From an uncultured Prevotella sp. (GTDB lineage Bacteria; Bacteroidota; Bacteroidia; Bacteroidales; Bacteroidaceae), in NCBI GenBank assembly GCA_900551985.1, contig URYG01000171.1:1-6851 (forward strand): a stretch of DNA of 6,851 nt, in the 5' to 3' direction. Position numbers and translations under genes: made by a program. The notes beneath the pieces are model-generated. The model was given only the letters and a program-made list of their open reading frames with translations, was not told where the DNA came from and did no database searches. Below are positions 1 to 5,063 of this stretch, in pieces. The number at the start of each line of letters is the position of its first letter. The stretch's first letter is position 1.

Positions 1-469
1 GTACATCTTTCAGGGAGTTATCTCGTTCGTTGGCAAAGCGGGTGAGGTCGAAAGAGATGGTGTCTCGCCCCGTGATGCGAGAGCCTTTCACCTGCACTTC
101 TTTTAGCACGAATGCTGTAGAAGCCATACGGATGACGGTTTCTTTTCCCGATGAAATCGACGTTTTTGTCTTTTTATACCCCATAAACGTGGCTTGCAGC
201 TTGTCGTTGGCTTGCTTTTCGGTGACAGGGAGCACGAAGGTTCCGTCCTCCTTTGTTCTTGTAAACTTCAAAGGTTTGCCATTGCGGAGCAGCGTGATGG
301 AGACGTTGGCTAGACGGTTATGGGTCAATGAATCTTCTACATAACCATGAATCCCGGTAGCTGTGTTGTCGTCATCGAGTAAGATAGGAGTGTTTCTCTT
401 GCCCTGCATCGCCATTGGGATGCAGAACAAGAGAAATAAAGCGATGAAACCGATAATTATTTTCTTCAT
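1..469 (-). CDS. TonB-dependent outer-membrane receptor, N-terminal part (leaves window)
   Basis: This is the first 156 codons of a minus-strand gene that continues past base 1. The start MKKIIIGFIALFLLF is a signal peptide (residues 1 to about 23). Residues about 38-115 (GIHGYVEDSLTHNRLANVSI, then KEDGTFVL, then FMGYKKTKTSISSG) read as a carboxypeptidase-regulatory-like beta-sandwich, the usual N-terminal extension of Bacteroidota TonB-dependent receptors. Residues about 120-156 (VLKEVQVKGSRITGRDTISF, then FANERDNSLKDV) match the start of the plug domain in such receptors. The barrel lies outside the window. The ATG follows the tandem stops of GLPGLI paralog 1 by three bases, so the two are probably one operon with coupled translation. 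No separate promoter is visible. The transported substrate cannot be read from this fragment. It could also be a plug-containing protein without a full barrel. Confidence 0.85.
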   Translation of the reverse strand, partial: MKKIIIGFIALFLLFCIPMAMQGKRNTPILLDDDNTATGIHGYVEDSLTHNRLANVSITLLRNGKPLKFTRTKEDGTFVLPVTEKQANDKLQATFMGYKKTKTSISSGKETVIRMASTAFVLKEVQVKGSRITGRDTISFDLTRFANERDNSLKDV

Positions 470-472
470 TTA

Positions 473-1348
473 TTATTGTAGTTCAATCGGATTGAAGACA
501 TTCTTCTTATTCATGAATTTCTTCATGTCAATTGGGTTGCCCTTTTCGTCCTGTATTTTTACGTTCTTGATGTTCAATGTTTCCAACACCATTCCAGGCG
601 TAAACTTCTCTTTGAATTCTCTGAGGTCTTTTTGGCTGATCTCTTCTCTCTTAGCCTTGGGGAACGTGATTGGTGTTGGTGCTGTCAACGTACTTATGCC
701 GATGGCTGTGAATGAATATTCTTTGTTTTCATCGTATGCTTTCAGTATCAAGCCTGGCAGTCCAACCAACTTCCAAGGACCTTCTGGCAAAGGTATGTCT
801 TCGGCGTACCATGCATACCAAGTTCTACCCTTGAAGTTGGTCTTGGCTAGTTGGCAATGATAGCCGATGATGGTTGCTGCGCTGTCGGGGATGAGTTGCC
901 AGTCGGGGGTCTCCACGTTCTCTGTGCATTGGTAATCTGTAGTGCCGACAGATTCTAATTGGATGGATTTGCCTGTAGTTGGATAGTTCTTGTAGTAGGA
1001 GAACGGGAATCTTCCACCTTTAGGTAAATCGGAGAAGTCGAAATTGCCAGTCTTGGCTTTTTCGTTCATGAGAGAATCCTTTATCTGTTTCGTTCTATCA
1101 TAGAAGCTGGTCGCCTTTTCGCCAATGTCAAGGCGCATCTCGCTATCTGTGTAGATGAAGGGTTTGATGGAAGGATTGTTCACCCATTTCCCCTCATAGG
1201 TAATGCGATACTTGGCGTTGTCGATGTTCTCGACTTCCTCCTTACTGTTTCCCGAGATAGAGCGCACAGTGACTTTTGTGACTTGTGCTTTTGTTGCAGC
1301 ACTTCCCATAAAGAGCAAGGTTGCTAAAGCTAAGATGATTTTCTTCAT
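473..1348 (-). CDS. GLPGLI family protein, paralog 1
   Basis: This 291-residue secreted protein belongs to the GLPGLI family, a Bacteroidota family of unknown function. The signal peptide MKKIILALATLLFMGSAATKA should be cut just before or after Q22, placing the protein in the periplasm or outside. Landmarks are YRITYEGKW (about 47-55), MRLDIG (71-76), FYDRTKQI (82-89), the family signature GLPGLI (196-201) after EGPWKLV, and a C-terminal tail NPIELQ. Two cysteines, C141 and C165, flank WQLIPDSAATIIGYH and recur in both other paralogs, so a disulfide is plausible (inference). The length is normal for the family. It has its own promoter, ends in tandem TAATAA, and the next base triplet is the ATG of the TonB receptor, so it leads that operon. 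Its core resembles paralog 3 more than the nearer paralog 2. Family assignment is firm; the molecular role is not known. Confidence 0.95.
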   Translation of the reverse strand: MKKIILALATLLFMGSAATKAQVTKVTVRSISGNSKEEVENIDNAKYRITYEGKWVNNPSIKPFIYTDSEMRLDIGEKATSFYDRTKQIKDSLMNEKAKTGNFDFSDLPKGGRFPFSYYKNYPTTGKSIQLESVGTTDYQCTENVETPDWQLIPDSAATIIGYHCQLAKTNFKGRTWYAWYAEDIPLPEGPWKLVGLPGLILKAYDENKEYSFTAIGISTLTAPTPITFPKAKREEISQKDLREFKEKFTPGMVLETLNIKNVKIQDEKGNPIDMKKFMNKKNVFNPIELQ

Positions 1349-1377
1349 AATTCTGTCTTTATCTATTAAACTGCTTA

Positions 1378-1408
1378 CAAAGTTACACTTTTTGTGGCAC
1401 TCTGCAAA
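1378..1408 (-). promoter_or_regulatory. Promoter of GLPGLI paralog 1 / TonB receptor operon
   Basis: On the minus strand TTTG (1408-1405) and TAACTTTG (1385-1378) are 19 bases apart, matching the Bacteroides primary sigma pattern TTTG/TAnnTTTG. The -7 box ends 29 bases before the ATG, giving a leader of roughly 20 bases. The -33 box overlaps the A/T run of a small hairpin that may end the previous transcript. Confidence 0.75.
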
Positions 1409-1430
1409 AAAAATGCAGCTATTTATAGCT
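1406..1430 (-). terminator. Candidate intrinsic terminator after GLPGLI paralog 2
   Basis: The perfect inverted repeat AGCTAT-TT-ATAGCT (1417-1430) is followed on the minus strand by GCA-type bases and a run of eight T (1413-1406). The stem is short, five or six pairs, so it is weaker than the other terminators here. An alternative stem CTGCA/TGCAG (1402-1406 with 1414-1418) overlaps it. It lies about 115 bases after the stop of paralog 2 and just before the next promoter. Confidence 0.4.
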
Positions 1431-1532
1431 TTTTAATAGATGATGAAACAAGCGAAGAGTAAACTAAAAAGTTATCTGTTTTATTTTACATTCCTTTTAG
1501 TTGCTCCTTTACTTTCGATATAAGGTCAGTAA

Positions 1533-1559
1533 ATCGAGCTGGAGTTACTCCAGTTCGAT
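1533..1559. repeat. 27-base near-palindrome over the stop codon of GLPGLI paralog 2
   Basis: Bases 1533-1545 and 1547-1559 are reverse complements with one mismatch around a single central base. The inner part reads CTGGAGTTACTCCAG. The right arm encodes the last residues I-E-L-E and the stop codon lies at the centre. No T run follows on the minus strand, so it is not a typical intrinsic terminator. Confidence 0.7.
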
Positions 1560-2381
1560 AGGGTTGCCCTTGTTGCTTCGGTTTAGAGCGTTGATGGCAC
1601 CTTCGGGTAATTTCTTAAACGTAAATCCAGTTTTTCTCGCTGTTGCTTTGAGAGCTTCTGCGCCATCAAATTTATGCTTAGCATCTCTCAACTCTTTCTG
1701 TGTTACTTTCTCTCTTGCCTTTTCCGTGAAAGTTATGTCTTCTGTCCCATTCAATGTGCTCATACCGATGGCATTGAATATGTATTGTTTGTTCTGGTCG
1801 TAAGCAAGTAGAACAAGACCAGGCAGTCCTGAAATTTTCCAAGGTCCTTCGCTTATAGGTATGTCTTCTGAGTACCAGGCATACCAGGTTCTGCCTTTGA
1901 AGAGTGCTTTTGCCAACAGGCATTTATAGCCGATGATGGTAGTTGTACTATCTGGGGTAAGCTGCCAGTTTGGTACCTCGATTTTTTCTGTACATTGGTA
2001 ATAGTTACCAAGGACTTGATCCAGTAAAGTGGTTTGCCCCTTTGATGGATAGTTCTTGTAGAATTCCCAACGGAATTTGCCTCCGCTAGGAATTTTACTC
2101 ATGTCATGTTGCCCCGTCCTAGCTTGTTCATCCATGATAGAATCGGATATTTGCTTGGTTCTGTCATAGAAATGAGTTGTCTTGCTACCGATGTCCAGTC
2201 GCATTTCGCTCTCCCAATAGTTGTAGGGAACTCTTGTGGTATCTGGTACCATCTTCCCATTGTAGGTGATGCGATAGTTTACCTTGTCAATATTGACCAC
2301 TTTCTCATTTTTGTTGCCTTTCTGAGCATTCAAGCTGCATACTGTGAGTATGGCTGCTAATAATAATGTTATTCTTCTCAT
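1545..2381 (-). CDS. GLPGLI family protein, paralog 2
   Basis: This 278-residue secreted protein is of the GLPGLI family. The frame is open to 2423, but I place the start at 2381 because the signal peptide MRRITLLLAAILTVCSLNAQ begins there and because a consensus -7 box (2417-2410) lies inside the longer version, so its extra codons would not be transcribed. Landmarks are YRITYNGKM (about 36-44), MRLDIG (60-65), FYDRTKQI (71-78), FYKNYP (107-112), and the signature as GLPGLV (185-190), a conservative variant. C130 and C154 match the cysteine pair of the paralogs. The protein ends in NPIELE, the shared tail. The gene has its own promoter and a near-palindrome over its stop codon. It sits between paralog 1 and the broken TPR regulator, all on the same strand. 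Function beyond a likely envelope role is unknown. Confidence 0.95.
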   Translation of the reverse strand: MRRITLLLAAILTVCSLNAQKGNKNEKVVNIDKVNYRITYNGKMVPDTTRVPYNYWESEMRLDIGSKTTHFYDRTKQISDSIMDEQARTGQHDMSKIPSGGKFRWEFYKNYPSKGQTTLLDQVLGNYYQCTEKIEVPNWQLTPDSTTTIIGYKCLLAKALFKGRTWYAWYSEDIPISEGPWKISGLPGLVLLAYDQNKQYIFNAIGMSTLNGTEDITFTEKAREKVTQKELRDAKHKFDGAEALKATARKTGFTFKKLPEGAINALNRSNKGNPIELE

Positions 2382-2409
2382 AGTCGTTTGATGTTTAGAA
2401 TTTCGGATG

Positions 2410-2441
2410 CAAAGGTAACACAAATGATAGAGATAGCCAAA
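2410..2441 (-). promoter_or_regulatory. Promoter of GLPGLI paralog 2
   Basis: On the minus strand TTTG (2441-2438), 20 bases, then TACCTTTG (2417-2410) is a full match to the Bacteroides consensus. The -7 box ends 28 bases before the ATG at 2381. It decides the start codon, since an in-frame upstream ATG at 2423 would lie upstream of the transcript start. Confidence 0.75.
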
Positions 2442-2572
2442 TCTGAATTACATATCAGAGGGTACAGATGTATTGATAGCGAGCGAGTTACGATAAGAAA
2501 AAACTTAAAATACAAGTCTTTTGTAATGTTTCGATAAGTTAATGGAGCATAGCGAAAAACTTATGAGAGAGC

Positions 2573-2776
2573 TTATCTGATGATGTCATCGAACGAGTCT
2601 ACTCCAGTGTCACTTTTGATTCTCGACTTTCTTACCCTGATATTCGAGAGAGAGTATTGCAATATTTGCATCACTTCCTCATCGCTCTTGCCGATATGGT
2701 AGAGGATGCAGAAGAGGCTTTGCGATGGATTCAAGTCGTAGTTCGCCAATCGTTCGCTATACTTCTCGTCTATCAC
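2573..2776 (-). pseudogene. Orphan HTH domain, C-terminal remnant of a TPR-HTH regulator
   Basis: A 67-codon piece reads as a helix-turn-helix of the type that ends membrane-bound TPR regulators in Bacteroidota. LNPSQSLFCILYHIGKSDEE (about 15-34) holds the first helices, and SLSNIRVRKSRIK (42-54) looks like the recognition helix. The first possible start is GTG at 2776, inside the end of the TPR gene and in the +1 frame relative to it. The frame stays open further upstream to a TAA at 2839-2837, adding ELLASFKVIDEKYSERL, which looks like the linker before such an HTH. The best reading is that it was once the end of the same protein as the upstream TPR lipoprotein, now cut off by loss of the middle plus a frame change. 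It could still be made as a free 67-residue cytoplasmic protein by coupled translation, but no ribosome-binding signal supports this. Confidence 0.6.
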
Positions 2777-3566
2777 CTTGAAGCTGGCGAGAAGCTCTTG
2801 TGAGCAAGCGATAGAAATCGATGTTGTTGTCGTATTTTACCCCAAAATGGTCTTGCGCTTTCTTTGCATAGCTTATCAAGATGGAATCAGGCGTATTGCC
2901 CCTGTCCATCAAGGCTTGGAAGTAATGATAGTACATGGGTCCCAAGGTGCTGTCCTTGTTCTCTTTGATTTGATTGGCTATTTCGAAAGCTTGGTCGGCA
3001 AGTTCCTGGTCTTGGTTGTTGATGCTGCGATAGAGTAGTGCCCAGGCACGGTAGCGGATATTGTTGGTTTGGCGAGCCTCGTCTTCTAACTCTATGGTGT
3101 AAATGTTTTGGTGGGTAATGCGGCACAATATGTCGTACATATCCAGCTTCTCCTTTTCTCTCATATTGCTATCGTAGGCGATGGCCTGTGAGAACCATTT
3201 GATGGCTTTTGCGGTATCACGATAGTTGTTGAGTATCGAGGCTCCCTTATAATATAAGGAACGTGCGAGAAGGGGTTCATCCTTTTCGTTCACGAAGATG
3301 TTGATGGCATCGTTTATGTCGTTGTCTTTATGGATGTAACCTTTGAGCTGATACTCTATCTTGGCAGTTAAGAGCTTATAGTAGCCTTTGTTGTCGTTGC
3401 TGTCAGCACGAGAGAGGAATACCTTGGCTTGTGCTGGGTATTCGTCGGCAAGGTCGTCTATCTCAGGGAAGGATAGGCGATATCCAGAGTCCATGCAACT
3501 GGCGAGAATGGCTAGCTGCATGATTGTGAACAGAAATATGATGATTTTCTTGCTTGTATAAATCAT
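2757..3566 (-). CDS. TPR lipoprotein, probably the truncated sensor half of a TPR-HTH regulator
   Basis: The 269-residue protein starts with MIYTSKKIIIFLFTIMQLAI and a lipobox LASC, so C24 should be lipidated and the rest lie in the periplasm. The body is alpha-helical with tetratricopeptide-like repeats; the clearest runs from PLLARSLYYKGASI to AIKWFSQAIAYDSN (about 98-134), with others around 170-200 and 208-242. Known relatives of this layout have about 500-600 residues: TPRs outside, then a transmembrane helix, a coiled coil and an HTH inside. Here the frame ends in QLQGDRREV with no membrane helix or coiled coil, and an HTH piece follows at once in another frame. So the gene seems to have lost its middle and to be non-functional as a signalling protein, though it could still make a stand-alone TPR lipoprotein. 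It has its own promoter and lies between GLPGLI paralogs 3 and 2, which it may once have controlled (inference). Confidence 0.75.
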   Translation of the reverse strand: MIYTSKKIIIFLFTIMQLAILASCMDSGYRLSFPEIDDLADEYPAQAKVFLSRADSNDNKGYYKLLTAKIEYQLKGYIHKDNDINDAINIFVNEKDEPLLARSLYYKGASILNNYRDTAKAIKWFSQAIAYDSNMREKEKLDMYDILCRITHQNIYTIELEDEARQTNNIRYRAWALLYRSINNQDQELADQAFEIANQIKENKDSTLGPMYYHYFQALMDRGNTPDSILISYAKKAQDHFGVKYDNNIDFYRLLTRASRQLQGDRREV

Positions 3567-3619
3567 ATTGTTATCGTCAAATTATCAACTTTTCATTTGT
3601 TGTTTCAGAAATCTTTTTG

Positions 3620-3650
3620 CAAAAGTACAATAAATTGTCGATAAGAACAA
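3620..3650 (-). promoter_or_regulatory. Promoter of the TPR lipoprotein gene
   Basis: On the minus strand TTG (3650-3648) and TACTTTTG (3627-3620) are 20 bases apart, fitting TTTG/TAnnTTTG with one miss at the first base of the -33 box. The -7 box ends 53 bases before the ATG at 3566, giving a leader of about 45 bases. It lies directly after the terminator of GLPGLI paralog 3, so the TPR gene is a separate transcript. Confidence 0.6.
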
Positions 3651-3651
3651 G

Positions 3652-3709
3652 AAAAAAGCTTTCTATTTCAGATTTTTGTAGAAACTCGCAAAAATCTGAA
3701 ATGGAAAGC
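3652..3709 (-). terminator. Intrinsic terminator of GLPGLI paralog 3
   Basis: Arms 3658-3678 and 3689-3709 pair over 21 positions with a single wobble pair and a 10-base loop. On the minus strand the stem is followed directly by six T (3657-3652). It begins 13 bases after the stop codon of paralog 3. The stem is unusually long for a simple terminator. Confidence 0.85.
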
Positions 3710-3722
3710 CGTAGAATTATCT

Positions 3723-4547
3723 CTATCGCTCGATTGGATTGAAGACACGTTTCCTTGCTTTTGGTTTGATCGGTTTTCCATTCTCATCTGTCCACTTTTC
3801 GTCCCTTAGCATCTCGCTTCCATCGTCTCTCAGCTTGATTTTGCTGAGGTCCGACTGGGAAACTTTCTCTGTCTTTTCAGGTTTGGCGTATTTGAGAGTC
3901 TCCTTGCCTTTCAGGTCTTCCAGTCCAATGGTGTTGAGATAGAATTGTTGCTGTGCATCGTAGGCACGGAGTATGAGACCAGGCAGACCGCAGAGTTTCC
4001 AAGGACCTTCTGGCACCGGGATATCCTCAGCATACCAAGCTAACCAAGTTCTTCCCTTGAAGTTGGTCTTGGCGAGTTGGCAATGATAGCCGATGATGGT
4101 TGTAGTGCTGTCTGGAATGAGTTGCCAATCGGGAGTCTCGTCCTTTTCGATGCAGTGATAGGTTCTCATAGCCCACGATTCTTGAAATAGGGTCTGCCCA
4201 TTCTTAGGGTAGTTTTTGAGAAATTCAAAGTCCATACATTTTACCGGCTCGGCTTTTCTTAGGTCAATGACACCGCCAGTAAGGAACATTTGTAAGACTT
4301 GCTGCTTCCATTGCTCCTTGGACTGGTTATAGAAGTGAGTGATGTTGCTGCCGATGTCGAGTCGCATCTGTGCCTTGCGATAGATATACGGTATTTGCGT
4401 GGTGTCGTTCACCTGTTTTGCATCGTAGGTGATGCGATACTTCACTTGATCGAGGTTGAGCGTGTCCACGCCCGATCTCATCTGTGCTTTTGCGGTCAGG
4501 CTGCCTAAGGCGAGGATGGCTGCAAGAATCATTAGAATCTTTTTCAT
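3723..4547 (-). CDS. GLPGLI family protein, paralog 3
   Basis: This 274-residue secreted protein is the first of the three GLPGLI genes in transcription order. The signal peptide MKKILMILAAILALGSLTAKA ends at about residue 21. Landmarks are YRITYDAKQ (37-45), MRLDIG (61-66), FLKNYPKNGQTLF (109-121), and the signature GLPGLI (187-192) after EGPWKLC. The tail is FNPIER. C132 and C156 match the shared cysteine pair. C104 and C186 are extra and absent from the other two paralogs. The stretch between residues about 139 and 197 differs from paralog 1 at only a handful of positions, while the N-terminal third and the region after 197 are much more divergent. The gene has a strong terminator of its own and only a weak promoter match, so it is probably transcribed alone. 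Function is unknown; envelope location is inferred from the signal peptide. Confidence 0.95.
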   Translation of the reverse strand: MKKILMILAAILALGSLTAKAQMRSGVDTLNLDQVKYRITYDAKQVNDTTQIPYIYRKAQMRLDIGSNITHFYNQSKEQWKQQVLQMFLTGGVIDLRKAEPVKCMDFEFLKNYPKNGQTLFQESWAMRTYHCIEKDETPDWQLIPDSTTTIIGYHCQLAKTNFKGRTWLAWYAEDIPVPEGPWKLCGLPGLILRAYDAQQQFYLNTIGLEDLKGKETLKYAKPEKTEKVSQSDLSKIKLRDDGSEMLRDEKWTDENGKPIKPKARKRVFNPIER

Positions 4548-4588
4548 GTTCTCTATTTATTTTTTGATGTTTATTTATGAGTAAGACG

Positions 4589-4596
4589 CAGAGATA
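4589..4596 (-). promoter_or_regulatory. Possible -7 box for GLPGLI paralog 3
   Basis: TATCTCTG on the minus strand matches TAnnTTTG at all but one fixed position and ends 41 bases before the ATG at 4547. No TTTG or TTG lies at the expected distance upstream, unlike the promoters of paralogs 1 and 2. It may be a weak or activator-dependent promoter, or the real one may lie elsewhere. Confidence 0.35.
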
Positions 4597-4597
4597 G

Positions 4598-4759
4598 GGA
4601 AAAGGTAAACTGAATAATGATGGTTTAGTTGAATTATCTGAAGCAGAAGTAGTCTATGTAAATAATATTCTAGGAAGAGATAATCTGGAAGAAACTCCCG
4701 TAAAATGGGAGAAGAAGAGATTGAAAATTTTCCTTAAGGGAAATAAAATCTTCCCTTAA
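4598..4759 (+). other. Orphan open reading frame without a start codon, possible gene relic
   Basis: The frame is open from the TAG at 4595-4597 to the TAA at 4757-4759, 53 codons, with no ATG. The translation includes NNDGLVELSEAEVVYVNNIL and then ETPVKWEKKRLKIF and ends in KGNKIFP. It has a protein-like mixture of acidic, basic and hydrophobic residues, but A-rich DNA can give this by chance. It may be the end of a decayed gene. I do not recognise it. Confidence 0.25.
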
Positions 4760-4760
4760 G
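4733..4760. repeat. Perfect 10-bp inverted repeat
   Basis: CTTAAGGGAA (4733-4742) and TTCCCTTAAG (4751-4760) are exact reverse complements with an 8-base spacer. No T run follows on either strand, so a terminator role is not evident. It overlaps the end of the orphan plus-strand frame. Confidence 0.65.
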
Positions 4761-4928
4761 AGATATTTCCATCACATTTAATCTATAAAGTTATTTCTTT
4801 ATGTATTTTGCGGCATCTGTTTTCCTTCATTTTATTCTTTATGCCAACGGCAATCATATTCTCTAAAGTCGGATGGGCAGTCCCATTTACAGATGTTGCT
4901 GACGGCAACGCCTGATTTAAGAGAAAAC

Positions 4929-4963
4929 TGGCAAAACGCCAACAGAATGGCGTACAAAACGCC
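4929..4963 (+). repeat. Four alternating GGC/GCC arms forming mutually exclusive hairpins
   Basis: Four arms lie in order: TGGC (4929-4932), ACGCCA (4936-4941), TGGCGT (4948-4953) and ACGCC (4959-4963). Arm 1 can pair with 2 (loop AAAAC), 2 with 3 (six pairs, loop ACAGAA) or 3 with 4 (five pairs, loop ACAAA). So hairpins 1:2 plus 3:4 exclude hairpin 2:3. Stems are short, and no transcript is known to cover them. Confidence 0.5.
4930..4951 (+). repeat. 22-base direct repeat, left copy, upstream of the ATPase gene
   Basis: The copy reads GGCAAAA, then CG, then CCAACAGAATGGC. It matches the right copy at 6492-6513 at 20 of 22 positions, differing only at the two middle bases. The copies lie on the two sides of the ATPase gene in the same orientation, 1562 bases apart. 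Confidence 0.8.
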
Positions 4964-4966
4964 CCT

Positions 4967-5033
4967 AAAAGTGCTTATAATAGCCCAAAAGTCATTTTTT
5001 TTAGGACTTTTGGGCTGTTATAAGCACTTTTTT
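4967..5033 (+). terminator. Long hairpin with T run, terminator-like, before the ATPase gene
   Basis: Arms 4967-4993 and 5005-5031 pair over 27 positions with one wobble (4981 with 5017). The 11-base loop is mostly T, and six T (5028-5033) end and follow the right arm. On the plus strand this has the form of an intrinsic terminator, and the other strand is nearly symmetric. No plus-strand gene upstream needs one, and the stem is longer than usual, so it may instead be a repeat-family element or insulate the ATPase gene from read-through. Confidence 0.75.
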
Positions 5034-5043
5034 ATTATCTTTG
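5009..5043 (+). promoter_or_regulatory. Promoter of the ATPase gene
   Basis: TATCTTTG (5036-5043) is a full -7 match, with TTTG at 5009-5012, 23 bases upstream, slightly longer than ideal. The -7 box ends 20 bases before the ATG, so the leader is very short. The -33 box lies inside the right arm of the long hairpin. Confidence 0.6.
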
Positions 5044-5063
5044 CACGCAAAAAGCAATAAAAT

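Larger units (their letters stand above)
4783..4974 (-). other. Minus-strand open frame of unknown nature
   Basis: The frame is open from just after a TAA at 4977-4975 to a TAG at 4785-4783, 63 codons. The first ATG is at 4857, giving 24 residues that begin MIAVGIKNKMKENRCRKIHK. The part before it includes LPSATSVNGTAHPTLENM. No promoter or ribosome site is visible. It overlaps the palindromic repeats, so it may be a chance reading of a repeat or a fragment of a lost gene. Confidence 0.25.
4548..5063. other. Gene-poor stretch between GLPGLI paralog 3 and the ATPase gene
   Basis: These 516 bases separate two divergent genes and contain no gene I can name. The left half is A/T-rich with an open plus-strand frame. 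From about 4695 small inverted repeats are frequent: CTCCC/GGGAG (4695-4711), a 10-bp perfect repeat (4733-4760), TGCC/GGCA (4842-4852), ATGGG/CCCAT around a four-base loop (4873-4886) and a series of GGC/GCC arms (4929-4963). A 27-bp hairpin (4967-5031) and the ATPase promoter close the stretch. The density of short stems suggests a structured RNA, a repeat family or remains of a mobile element; I cannot tell which. Confidence 0.7.

Noticed and set aside
363..860. Plus-strand open frames opposite the GLPGLI and receptor genes, also at 30-344, 1501-1803, 2106-2360 and 3739-3942
   Set aside because: They mirror well-supported minus-strand genes, have no family features, and lack promoters in that direction.
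2382..2423. In-frame N-terminal extension of GLPGLI paralog 2 starting at an ATG at 2423
   Set aside because: The added 14 residues precede a clean signal peptide, and the consensus -7 box lies within them, so the start at 2381 fits better.
2533..2577. Hairpin ATAAGTT/AACTTAT or GATAAG/CTTATC near the end of the HTH piece as a terminator
   Set aside because: Stems are short, loops long, and no T run follows on the minus strand.
2757..2839. Programmed +1 frameshift joining the TPR and HTH halves
   Set aside because: No slippery run or stimulatory structure is visible at the overlap, and the joined product would still lack the membrane helix and coiled coil expected between the halves.
4695..4886. 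CRISPR-like or iteron array in the palindrome-rich block
   Set aside because: The small inverted repeats differ from each other in sequence and spacing; there is no repeated unit with regular spacers.
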